Positions 45,563 through 56,171 of a stretch of 64,000 bases of DNA are shown here, piece after piece. Position 1 is the stretch's first letter. Each line of letters begins with the position of its first letter. The notes beneath the pieces are model-generated. The model made no database searches and was not told the DNA's origin. It saw only the letters and a list, made by a program, of their open reading frames with translations. The DNA comes from Buddleja alternifolia. Taxonomy: Eukaryota > Streptophyta > Magnoliopsida > Lamiales > Scrophulariaceae. The DNA is taken from positions 26,545,022-26,609,021 of the forward strand of contig CM033399.1 of the NCBI GenBank assembly GCA_019426215.1, given 5' to 3'. The translations under genes were made by a program, and so were the position numbers.

Positions 45563-45592
45563 CACCTACCTCTATTTAAATAAAGGTAGGTG
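45563..45592. promoter_or_regulatory. 30-bp near-perfect palindrome with TATA-like core
   Basis: CACCTACCTCTATTT and its mirror (14 of 15 pairs) with TATTTAAATA in the middle, 96 bases upstream of the antisense start codon. It would give a TATA-like box on both strands. Confidence 0.5.
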
Positions 45593-45708
45593 GAGAAGCT
45601 TTGAAGGCTTCCACACCAGTCCAAGTTGAACTGTGCAGCTTCATGAGCACAAGGTAATTCCTACTCTCGGATTCAATGACAGATAAAACCCGGGAGTGGG
45701 GGACATTA

Positions 45709-46218
45709 TGATGTGCACCAAAAATGTCTAAGGGCATTACTATAATTAAACGCACCACCGGATTGGATTCGGGGCGCCGCCCGTGGGTTAAAGTCCGCGG
45801 GTGACACACTAGTCGAGCCCAAAAAGGGCCGACGACCACTAAGAATAATTGAGCTATCTTATTAGTCCAAAAGCCAATAAAAGGGTTAATCATTAAGCCT
45901 GGCGGGATACTGTTAGAATTAGGCCCACGGCCCTTCGCCCGCTACCAGCTCCCTATAAATACCTTAGAGGAGCTGGGAAAGGCTCATTATCTACTCTCTC
46001 CAGAAGAATCCACTGGCAAGAACTAAGAGTAAAACCAATACAGAACTACGAATTGACTTGATCCCACTTTCATCGGGTACGTAGGTAGCTTGTTACATTC
46101 GAGTGCAGTCTATACATCCATCAACCCCCAACCTAGTTTGTCCTGCGTTGGATCGGTTCCTCCACCCCACTTGGTCAATCACGTGACCTTCATTGACTGA
46201 CGATTTCTACCATCATCA
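45709..46218 (+). repeat. Gypsy-D 3' LTR
   Basis: TGATGTGCAC to CCATCATCA, 510 bp like the left LTR, preceded by a purine tract CGGGAGTGGGGGACA (45691-45705) and followed by CATAG. Confidence 0.9.
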
Positions 46219-46223
46219 CATAG

Positions 46224-47665
46224 ATTAGTTAAAATTTACACAATGCATTCTAATTATTCAAAATAATAATTTACAATAGTTTTAGCAATAATAATAAAAT
46301 AATTTGGTGACATCATATTTTATGATTGTATGATAAAATTATGCTAATGCATCGTTACAAAATCAAATTAATTATAACAGACATGTTTATATTTTTGTAC
46401 AACATATATGTGTATTTTCAATATCCTAGTTTACTAATATATATATATATATATTTAATTTAACCGAAAATATACATATCCTTACACCTCCTGATTTAAA
46501 ATACACACACATTTATTATCAAAAAATATATAAAATATATTAAAAATCTATTTGAATTATTTTAATTTTGTCACAACAAATTAGTTGAATTTTTTCAAAT
46601 ATTTATGTAATGTGTTCTCACCAAATTAATTTAACGTTTGTGCTAAAAAAATATTGCAAATTATTATTCTAAATAATTAATTATAATGCTTTGGATAAAT
46701 TTTAAATAATCTATGTAAGAAAAGAAAAATTGTGAAAAAGAAAAAAATGATGGAGAAAATAACAAATGACAGGAAAAATAATGGTCAAGTCAAGAGTAAT
46801 AGGGACAATTCCATGCAATTAAAGGGAGTAAGTGTGGGCCTAATTGGTTGGCATATCCGTCTCGGAGAAAAAAATTTCATGATAAAAGTGAGAAAGAATG
46901 TTTTTAGAGATAAGAAATATGGGGTGAATAGTGTGTTTGGATGGGTTTTTTTAGAGAAAAAAATGTAATGATTATGTTTGATGTGATATATTTTTTTGTG
47001 AGAAAAAGTGTTGATGTGACATTTTTGTGAGGTTGGTGTAAGAAAAGTTGGTTGTATTTATAGATAATTTTGAATAAAATGTTTTGGATGGTGTATCTCA
47101 TACTTCTATAACTATTTCTATAAATATATTGAATTAATAAATTATAATAATTTATTATTTTCTATGTGAATTTTCGTAAAACACTTGTTATTTTCATAAA
47201 CTTTTTTTTAATAAATCGATCGAATATTGAATTTCATTTTAGTAGAAAAACCGTCTAATAATATCCAAGATTTAATTAAATGAGTTTGCTAAAATATCTT
47301 CGTTTACAGTACAACAAAAATTGGTCAACCTTGCACAACACTATAATAAAATCCATTTATATAGTAATTGCTACTATAATTATTAAAAAATAAAAATAAA
47401 AAAGCTCCATGCATACGTAGATGTTTTTTATGTTGATATAGTAAGAAATTAAAGCAACTTTTGGTTAGAGCTTAAATGCATGTGTGATGTATAAAGCTTC
47501 AAGCCTTCAACATTCTTGACCAATCAATATGAAATTAGAGATGCCTTAATTCCATCTTTTTTCAGGGTACTTTAGGAGTAGTAACGGGTGATGCCCAAAA
47601 TCAATTTTTATTATCTTAATTGAATTGGTAAAGAAAATAATAACTTATATGTAAAATATTGAATA
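46224..47665. other. Host A+T-rich spacer
   Basis: No gene. AT repeat at about 46437-46455. ORF 46732-46968 is lysine/asparagine-rich with no domain. A possible terminal inverted repeat (GGCCTAATTGGTTGGCAT) lies at 46837-46854. Confidence 0.6.
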
Positions 47666-47675
47666 AAATAGCATA

Positions 47676-48781
47676 GGGAAAATTGCAAATTTGGTACCGT
47701 AGGATAGGGCAAGTTCGCAAATGGTACCACACTTTTCAGTTTTCTCACTTTTCGTACCAAAAATGTTTTTTTTTCTCACTTTGGGTACCGCCGTTAGTTT
47801 TTTGACGGATTTTGACATGTGCGCCATTAACTTTTGGTTTTTTGGGGAAAATATACCGTTTGGGGCTGATTTGGAGGGAAATACACGGTCAAATGAGTCA
47901 AAAATTGCTTTGTTCTAGATGTCTCCTGATTATGTGCAATATATGTGTGGATAACCTTATGTGTCTAGTTTCATAGGAAGAAAACGGTTCATGAATCTGA
48001 GCTTTCTACAATGAGTTATAAATTTTCTCGTGAAGACGCGCACAGCTGTCTGCACAACCGATAGATTTTTAGCTAACTTTGAATACAAAACTGCTTTGTT
48101 TTAGACGTCTTCTGATTATGTGCGATATATGTGTGGATATATCTATGTGTCTGGTTTCATGGAAAGAAAACGGTTCATGAATCCGAGCTTTCTACAATGA
48201 GTTATGAATTTTCTCGTGAAGACGCGCACAGCTGTCTGTACAGTCGAAATATTTTTAGCTAACTTTGAATACAAAACTACTTTGTTCTAGACGTCTCCTG
48301 ATTATGTGCAATATATTTATGGATAGCCCTATGTGTCTAGTTTCATGGGAAGAAAACGGTTCATGAATCCGAGCTTTCTACAATGAGTTATGAATTTTCT
48401 CGTGAAGACGCGCACAGCTGTCTGCACAGCCGAAAGATTTTTAGCTAACTATGAATACAAAACTGCTTTGTATGTGCGATATATGTGTGGATATCCCTAT
48501 GTGTCTAGTTTCATGGGAAGAAAACGGTTCATGAATCCGAGCTTTCTACAATGAGTTATGAATTTTTGTGTGAAGACGAGCACAGCTACCTGCACAGCCG
48601 AGAAGCTCCAAAAAGTTAACGGACATGTGCGAGGCACATGTCAAAATCCGTCCAATTACTAACGATGGTACCCAAAGTGAGAAAAAAAAAACATATTTGG
48701 TACCAAAAGTGAGAAAAGTGAAAAGCGTGGTACCATTTGCGAACTAGTCTTATCCTATGGTACCAAAATTGCAATTTTTCC
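47676..48781. mobile_element. Mutator-like non-autonomous element with internal 186-bp tandem repeats
   Basis: 1106 bp with inverted terminal repeats of about 150 bp (47676-47826 and 48632-48781, roughly 87% alike, starting GGGAAAATTGC / GGAAAAATTGC). It is flanked by 10-bp direct repeats AAATAGCATA (47666-47675 and 48782-48791). A 9-11 bp duplication and long TIRs are the mark of Mutator-like elements. No transposase is present. The middle is an array of 186-bp repeats. Confidence 0.8.
47895..48605. repeat. 186-bp tandem array (about 3.8 copies)
   Basis: The TTGTTCTAGACGTCTCCTG region begins at 47905, 48091, 48277 and (shortened by 18 bases) 48463, an exact 186-base period. Conserved words in each copy are AAGAAAACGGTTCATGAAT, GAGCTTTCTACAATGAGTTA and CGCACAGCTGTCTGCACA. 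No ORF runs through it. Confidence 0.88.
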
Positions 48782-48791
48782 AAATAGCATA

Positions 48792-49110
48792 TACAAAAGG
48801 GAAAGAAAATAAAGACTTTGAAAATAGTATTATGTGAAGTATGAAAAATAGTATTAAGAGAGAGAAATTTTTTTTAAAAAGAAAATGAGGAGATAGAAGG
48901 TGGGGCCGGGTTGGTGGAGGTATTGAGAGAGAGAGAGATTTTTTTATGTGAAGTATGAAAAATATTATTAAGAGATAAATTTTTTTAAAAAAGAAAATGA
49001 GGAGAGAGAAGGTGGGGCGGGATGGGTGAGAGGTATTAAGAGAGAGAGAGATTTTTTTAAAAAAGAAAATAGGAGAGAGAAAGGGTAGGTGAGAGATAGA
49101 GAGAGATTTT
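48792..49110. repeat. GA-rich imperfect tandem repeats, period about 112 bp
   Basis: AGAAGGTGGGGC at 48895 and 49007 and GTGAAGTATGAAAAAT at 48834 and 48948, plus a partial third copy with GAGAGAGAGA runs. About 2.5 copies. Confidence 0.7.
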
Positions 49111-50500
49111 TTTTTTTAAAAAAATATGATAGTATATCAACCAACCATATGTTTTGGATATTTTTACTCGAAAAATTGATTTTTGGGAGAAGATCATGCC
49201 AACCAATTAGGGCCTGTATTTTTCTAAGTTCAGGCTTTCCCCTAGGAAAAAGCTTTTCTCACAGTCCCGTAAGTATTTTGAACCTACTGACAATGCTCAG
49301 CCACTAATTGTGGCACTAATAAACTGGCAACTTGTGTAGCACGTTGCCAGGTTTATATAATATATTTAAAAGATAAAGTCACACATTATTGTATAGCCCC
49401 ACATATATTTTAAAGTTTATATAAACCCCAAATAATCATTCTTTATCAACTTTTTATGTCTCAAGGAAATCTTATATTAATTGTAAAACGAAAATTCTTA
49501 AGTAATTTCATTATAAATGTACAGATACCAAATATTGATCAAGAAAAAACTAAAAAAACATCAACAATTAATACTTGCTTAAAAAAAAGATACTTGAATT
49601 TAAGTGATCAATTTCATAATATAACAAACAAATATATATGAAAATATGAGACATTAAACCCGAAAATCTATAAACTTCAAAGAAAAAATATTGTTAAATT
49701 TGAATCATGATAATCATACAAAGACTGAAGCTTGTTAAGAACTTTATCCATGGATTCCAGTATACTCATGTATGATGATAGAAAACTTTACCTCATTAAT
49801 CTGCAAAAGATAAACTTTGAAATTTGACCTTTCTCCAAACCAAATTTATCGATCTATATCTTTTTTTCTCTCATTTTGACATGCTTAATATTATATTAGG
49901 AAAATTATTGAGACTTGTTATGGTAATTAAAATCTTTCCAAACACTCACGTGAGAATTATAAGTTGGATTCTTAATTTTGGTGATTTAATTAATATAGAA
50001 AATTAAGTTTTACCATAATCTTATTGGGGGTTATTTAGTGGGAATAGGTATCTAGGGGGGTTTTATTTGCAATATCCTAAGTCCGGTAGAGAGGGTTTTA
50101 TTTGTGGAGTGTATACAAGATTAATGCTTGTAGTTTTAGTTATTAAACCGGCTGTAGGGTGCTAATCTGACAGTAGTCTGTCCGATTAGCACTACTCTTT
50201 GCCCTAATATGAACCTGCGTCTACAAAGTAATCTGAAAACGTTTTTCGAAGAATTTTCCTCAAAAATGCTTTTAAAACGAGCATGTCATCCAATTCTAAA
50301 ATTGATAGTCAAAAGTTGAACTCATCTTCTGTGTTGTGGAGATGGATAAGGAATTTGGGTGTCTTCTGAAACTTAAGGAAGTAGACTACTACACATACTT
50401 AACGCGTATAAGCTGACAGAGATTATCTTTAATTTATAATAATAATAATAAAAAAATAGATTATCTTTGAGTACAGCTAGAAATTGTTTGTTTTTTCATT
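49111..50500. other. Host spacer upstream of the F-box pseudogene
   Basis: No gene seen. ORFs 49089-49307, 49456-49641 and 49824-50006 are short, A+T-driven and without domains. A possible right-hand inverted repeat (ATGCCAACCAATTAGGGCC) lies at 49196-49214. Confidence 0.55.
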
Positions 50501-50518
50501 TTCAAATTTGAAATTTAC

Positions 50519-50535
50519 TCTCTCTGTATATATAT
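50519..50535 (+). promoter_or_regulatory. Possible TATA region of the F-box gene
   Basis: CTCTCTGTATATATATT about 200 bases upstream of the likely start codon; placement fits a plant promoter with a 5' UTR, but no transcript evidence exists here. Confidence 0.35.
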
Positions 50536-50732
50536 TCTTTCCAACTCAACAGCTTCTGTACACTTTTCTCTCATTTCTCCTCACAAATTCGGGTGTTGAA
50601 TTCTGCTTCTGCATGTGTTCTGTACTTATCATTTATCCAGGATTGAAAATTAATCATCATTTAGCAAGGATTGAAAACTTATCATCATTTTCTGCCCCTT
50701 TCACTATGTTACTTCTCCACAAAATTTTAACA

Positions 50733-51832
50733 ATGTTTTCTCCGAAGGCGGATTTGAGAACGTACCCGGAATGGGCAGACCTTCCGACAGAACTCTTGGG
50801 TATCATAGCCAATCACGTGACGTCAATCCATGACTATATATCCTTCCGCGGGGTTTGCAAGTCTTGGCGATCGCCGCCACGTTCGACAACTTCAACCGGG
50901 CATTTCCTCGGCTTCCTTGGCTCATGTATGTTGCGAAAGAAGAAGAAGAAGAAGATAGGAGAAAAGAAAGAGATTTTTTTCGTTCATATGTTCCGAGACT
51001 TGTCAACTTCTTGGACGTGTCCATGAACAAGACTTACAAGATTTAAGATTTTCCTCAAACCGCCGGGAGAAGGTACTTGTCTTGTAGCGGTTGGATTCTT
51101 AACGTTTCAGGTGTTAATGTTCATTTGACGCACCCCGTGTGGCGCATCAGAATCAAGCTCCCGAGTACACACACTCTCTCTGTCAACGGATCATATGGAA
51201 ATAGCATTAGCAAGATGGTTTTATCTAATAGCCCAACGGTCAAGGCTGATCTTGAAGTGATGGTGATTTGGGGCAAGGATAATCAGTTGGGTTTTTCCAG
51301 GCCTGGAGACGACTCGTGGACTATAATAGCTTCATTGGGCAATTCATTTAGTGATATTATCTTTCACAATGACAGGTTATATGCATTTGATGTTAAAAAC
51401 AGAAGGATTGTAGAATGTGATATCCATGGCCCAAATCCAACCCAAATACGCCAAGTTTTCAGTCTTCCTAGCTTTGATCCTGATTTCTCTGTGGCGGCTC
51501 GGAGACACATGTGGTATTTGGTGGGAACATATGGGAAATTTTTGATTGTTGCTCATCATTTTGGAACATCAAGCTGTAAAATATTTGAAATTGACTTGAA
51601 GGGTGGTAGCCATAAGGAGGTTGATTACCTAGGGAACAAGGCTCTGTTCTTGGGTCATAATTCGTCGTTCTGCTTCGAGCTCTCTACTTGGGATGAGATA
51701 AAGCATAATTGCATATACTTCTCGGATATGAATGTGTATTGCTTGTTGGATAAGAGTTTTAATAGTTTCGTTTATGGAAGTACTGCTGCCTCTATCCCTC
51801 CTCCAGTGACATGGGTAATGCCTAGTTTTTGA
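50733..51832 (+). pseudogene. F-box / DUF295-type protein pseudogene
   Basis: The likely start is the ATG at 50733 (MFSPKADLRTYPEWADL; an earlier ATG is at 50706). The F-box is LPTELLGIIANHV and FRGVCKSWRS (SCF adaptor site that would bind SKP1). Right after CKSWRS a one-base loss (near 50872) shifts the frame; the homologous text continues as AATFDNFNRAFPRLPWLMYV in the next frame. A TAA at 51044-51046 is a second break, then the frame is open to 51832 with the beta-propeller-like DUF295 part (WGKDNQLGFSRPGDDSW, SDIIFHNDRLYAFD, FGTSSCKIFEIDLKGG). The total of about 365 codons is a normal family length. A GAA repeat encodes EEEEE. With two breaks it is most likely a recent pseudogene; sequencing error is the alternative. 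Confidence 0.85.
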
Positions 51833-52306
51833 TTCCAGAATTGATGCCCTTTCTTATGTAATGTGTGTTGATGAAATATTAGTATGCCAATTTCTGTCTA
51901 TAATTGCATTGACAATATCTGGTTTTGTCGTCGTGTTCGCTGATGATGTATTATTATGCAGTATATATATGGTAGTATTGTATATGCTAGGTAGCTTGCT
52001 TGAATTCGATCTTATATTCTGCACATATCATTTTGAGAATATCATGGAAAATATATTTCTTTACCTTCTCTGAGTACTAAAGATAAGAAGAGGAATTAAG
52101 TCGAACCTCATACAAGAATAAATATGGAATTTAGGATAGGCAACGTTGTTCATCAGTTTATGATCAGAGCTCTGTTAAGACAACATAAACTCTTATAATT
52201 TTGGAATCTCAAAATACCAAAAGCATGACATACTGTAAAGATAAGTAGTCTAAAGGCAGAAACCTCACATTTCCCACATTCAATCTAGGTTTGTTGCAAT
52301 TAGGGG
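51833..52306. other. 3' flank of the F-box pseudogene
   Basis: A+T-rich, no further gene. ORF 51861-52073 has no known domain. Copia-F begins 474 bases after the stop codon. Confidence 0.6.
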
Positions 52307-53851
52307 TGTTAGGAATTTCATGTTAGAAGTTTTGATGATGACAATTAAGTTTTTGTTAGACCCCAAAAAAGTTGTAAGTTTATTTTCGTAGAAAACTTGT
52401 ATAGGCTTTGAAGCGTTAGACTTGTAATAGATTTATTAGGCTTTGTTATCTTACTTTAGAGTGTTAGGCAAAATAGTCTTAGGCTGAGCGTCTGATGATT
52501 TCTGAGTGAGTTTATCAGTGGTAAAGTTCGAAGACTCAAGCGCCTGATCTCAGAAGATAGATACAGTCTCCAAGCGTCCACTTTGGCCAGCTATATCAAG
52601 CGTTACCTTATGGGACAGAAGTGATTTCACCTGAATTTACTTCTAAGTCCAGAAGGAGTTTAATGCAAATATTCTCAAAGCATTAAATACCAACGGGTAT
52701 TAATTTCAAATGCATTAAATGTTGATAAGAGCATTTAATATGATAAGTAATGTCAGACGTACGGAGAAGCCACCCTATTGGACTGTCAACTATCTCAGAC
52801 TGCAGCACCAACTTTCGTGCAGCAGATTTTCAGGAAAAAGGACAAAAGCTGTTCACTCGCGAAAGTGAGAGACACGCGCCAGTGCATGTGTCAAACGGAC
52901 ACTTTCTCCAAGAATACCTATAAATAGGACTTCAACAACAAACAAATATAGAGAAACAATTTTATCAAAGCCAAATTGCTGTTGCATTAAAATCTCATTC
53001 CTTAAACTCTCAGAAAAGCCAGAAACTTCAAGAAACATCCTAATTGCTTTTCTTATATTCCTGAGACAGTCAACAAACATCTCAAACATTCTTTTTGAAG
53101 AAACCAGATTCCTACTGAGATATTACCAAGTTGTTTGAACTTCATCAAAATCAAACAAACCTTTTAGAAAATCCCATCCAAGCCTCGCGATCTGTGTGAA
53201 GTCGAAGTTGGATACTTGCATCATTTCTGGGTGAAAGAAGCAAGAGGGTTGAAGTGATTTGAAGCAGAAATCTGTGTGATCAAGGAGCTCAAGTCATCGA
53301 CATCCATCTCTCCCTAATTTGTAGAAGATTCTGTGTGATTCTTTGAGAATCATTTTAGTGGATTGCCTCCAAGTGCAAAGGAGAAGAAGGACGTAGTTGG
53401 GATTACATCACCCAACGAACCTTACAAATATTGTGTTATTTACTTTTCAGTCATTTCATTCATCTATCATATCATTGCATAAGTAAAACACAATCAAAAG
53501 CTAAGCAACTAAGAAACATCTTGTGACGCTAAAACTTTCAAAGAGAAGACTCCAAAATCATTCCGCTGTGCTAACCCTGATTAAAAGAACTGAACGCTTA
53601 ACCTACAAGGTCAAAGTATTCAATTCCTGAAGTCTAAGTTAACTTTATAAAACAGTCTTCATTAGACGCTTCACAAAGTCTCAAATATCTTATGTGAACG
53701 CTAAAGTGAAGCGTTAGACATTTCAAGCGCCTATCATTTCAAGCGTCCAAATACGTTTAATACGAAATCTTTTTGAAGTCGAAAAAGACTTAAGGGTCTA
53801 TTCAACCCCCCCCCCCTTCTAGACCCTTTCGTATGCCACTTGGGACCAACA
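52307..53851 (+). repeat. Copia-F 5' LTR (about 1545 bp)
   Basis: TGTTAGGAAT to GACCAACA (TGTT/AACA inverted ends), next to the primer site. Contains about ten AAGCG/CGCTT motifs (for example 52411, 52538, 52572, 52598, 53709, 53725, 53741). The left border is set by TG and the inverted ends only. Confidence 0.8.
52919..52926 (+). promoter_or_regulatory. Copia-F LTR TATA box
   Basis: TATAAATA in CCTATAAATAGG, a strong plant-type TATA box within the LTR, fitting a U3/R border about 30 bases later. Confidence 0.7.
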
Positions 53852-53853
53852 AG

Positions 53854-53865
53854 TGGTATCAGAGC
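53854..53865 (+). other. Copia-F primer-binding site
   Basis: TGGTATCAGAGC two bases after the LTR, identical to the usual initiator tRNA-Met site. Confidence 0.92.
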
Positions 53866-53955
53866 GGTTAATTTTGAAATTTTAAAATTTCCAAGCATAA
53901 CTGCTTGTTTAGATCTTTTTCTTTCAAAATCTAGTTGCTTTTTTAAAGCTTAGAT

Positions 53956-56157
53956 ATGGCATTTGCTAAAGTTCCCAAATTGACAGAATCAAATTTTGAC
54001 ACATGGAAAGTCAAAGCATTTACGTATTTATGTTCATGCGATGATGACATGTGCGATATTATTTCAGATGGGCCAATCAAAATATACAAAGTTATCACAA
54101 GAGCTCCTGGAGCCACAGAAGAAACCCCTGATGGTTACGTTGAAAAACCAAAACAAGAATGGTCTCCAGATGAGCGTCGAAGAGCTAACTTGGACAATGT
54201 TGGTCGCAACGCTCTGTATACGGCTATTGGTGATAATGATAACTTATTCAATAAAATCAAATCTTGCAAAACGACTAAAGAAATATGGGATAAGCTGGCT
54301 ACAATCTGTGGTGGTTCAGCTCAAATCAAAGAAAACAAATTTTCCATTGCTAAGGAAAAGTTTAACGGATTTAAGATGCTACCCAATGAAACGCTAGAGC
54401 AATTGGATATAAGATTCACAGCTCTTGTTACAGAACTTACGTCGTTGGGAATGGACTTACAGAATCGAGAAATGGTGGTTAAGATCTTTAGAAGTCTACC
54501 AAGTAAATTCTTGATGAAGACAACAGCTATGAGAGAATCAAACATGCTGGATCTCTTAACTCCAGAAGACGCCTTTTCAGAGCTAAAAGCTTTTGAGTTC
54601 GAGTTGAACTCTGCTAGTGACATTGTGAGTAATCCAGTGATTGAATCTGGAGCGCTCATTGCATCAATCAAAGGCAAATCGGGTAACAAAGGAAAGAATT
54701 CGGACATTAATGAGGAAGAAGAGTTGGCTTTGCTGAATAGATTCAGGAAGTTCTTGAGATATGAAAAGAAAGGAAAAGGTCCTAATAATCAAGGACAAAG
54801 TTCATATCAAGCGCCTTCTCCCATACAACAACATTTTTAAGCGCCTCAATATTCTGTTCCTTTACCTCAAGCGCCTGCTCAATATCAAGCGTCTACTCAA
54901 AGTCTCCCAGCTCCAGTGGTTTCAAAACCACACACTGCAAGGCTAACAAGTGAACAAAAAATGAAAACCAATCTTTGTTATAATTGCAGGAAACCGGGGC
55001 ACTACCAGGTAAATTGTCCCTATCCAAATGTATCCAAGCCCTCAAGGCAGGATTACTTGGATAGAAACCAATTCAGGAGCAACCTTCGACAACAAGGTTT
55101 GCTTGCGGAATCAGAACCAGCATCAGCACCTGAAGATTGAGAATCATCAGACGAAAGTAGTGATGATGATGAGCCGATAGATGACTCAGCGCTCATATGT
55201 CTCATGGCCAGAGATGATGAAGCGTCCCTTGAGGTAATCAATGAATTATCAATTCCTCTTTCTTATGATGAATTACTTGACAAAGTCAAAGAATATTACA
55301 ATGAATGTCAAGAAGCTGCCAAAATATATCAAAATGATCTCGCTATTATTTCATCACTCACAAACGATAAAGTAACGCTCAGAGCAGAGTTGCAAATTCA
55401 GCAACAGTGCATTGAGAAAAACCAATCGCTTGAGAGTGAAGTTATTCAATTGAAAGGTGATCTTGATATAATAGTCAAGAGAGAAGCTGATCTGATGGCT
55501 AGACTTGCCAAGTCAGAACAGCTCATCTCATCGTTGTCCAAAGCATCCAGAAAGCTCGACAATGTGACTGAAATAACAAGGTTGTTTGGAGAAAAGACCG
55601 GTTTAGGATGCAATGAATTCGGTAAACAACCAAACAAACCTAATGTTACGGCAAACAACAAAGGAAAGGGTGTTTTCTTTGTTGAGAAAGGTTCACAAGG
55701 TCAAACTCAAAATGAACCAAGGGACAATGGTAAGAGGCCAAATGAGAAAGTCAAAACTAACTCAGACAAGGGTAAGGCTAAAGCAAATGATCCACAAAGA
55801 CAGACTCATCCAAACGCTCAAAAAGCTAAGGATAAATCTAGTCACTGTGAATCAAGCGCTAAGCGTCTAGCACCAAACGTGCAACCCAAGCCAGAGCCAA
55901 GGAAATACCAGCGTCGATATCCAAGACAGTCAAGATCATATTATCGATACTATGATAATTATGATTATGACTATTATTATAATCGTGGATATTATTATAC
56001 ATCCAAAAATTACACACAGCACAAGGTGAAACCCAAAAAGGCCAATATTCCTACTATGAAGACAAGGCAAATTTGGGTTCCTAAAGTTCTACTTAACACT
56101 AACAAGGATACTAATGTTGAAGGACCCAAGCAACAATGGGTACCTAAACAGAAATAG
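53956..56157 (+). pseudogene. Copia-F gag (about 733 codons, two in-frame stops)
   Basis: Starts MAFAKVPKLTESNFDTWKVK; the DTWK block and LEQLDIRFTALVTELTSLG are the Copia gag (UBN2-like) domain, residues about 10-230. Stops at 54838-54840 (TAA) and 55138-55140 (TGA) lie in one continuous frame. A zinc knuckle CYNCRKPGHYQVNC is at 54976-55017. Residues about 417-550 look like coiled coil (DLAIISSLTNDKVTLRAELQ), a known trait of Sirevirus gag. Then comes a lysine-rich part, a tyrosine-rich stretch (55936-56003) and WVPK repeats. It ends TAG at 56155. Forms the particle and binds RNA. Confidence 0.88.
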
Positions 56158-56171
56158 AACTTCCCTTTTGA

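Larger units (their letters stand above)
28874..46218 (+). mobile_element. Gypsy-D: Tat-lineage Ty3/Gypsy element, interrupted by Gypsy-E
   Basis: Both LTRs are 510 bp (28874-29383 and 45709-46218), with CATAG at 28869-28873 and 46219-46223. LTRs differ at about 12%, so it is old. The order is PBS, protease, RT, RNase H, a second RNase H-like domain, integrase, long 3' region with an antisense ORF, purine tract, LTR. The extra RNase H and the antisense ORF are hallmarks of the Tat lineage. Gag is almost entirely missing. Confidence 0.9.

Noticed and set aside
46732..46968. Small plus-strand ORF in host spacer
   Set aside because: Lys/Asn/Met-rich from A+T-rich DNA, no domain, no promoter or neighbour support.
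47895..48605. CRISPR-like or centromere-satellite array
   Set aside because: Repeats are 186 bp without spacers, only about four copies, and lie inside a TIR element with TSD; no cas genes and a plant genome.
50484..50732. Longer N-terminus of the F-box protein (hydrophobic, signal-like)
   Set aside because: It is T-rich 5' flank read in frame, covers the TATA-like region, and F-box proteins of this family start shortly before the F-box.
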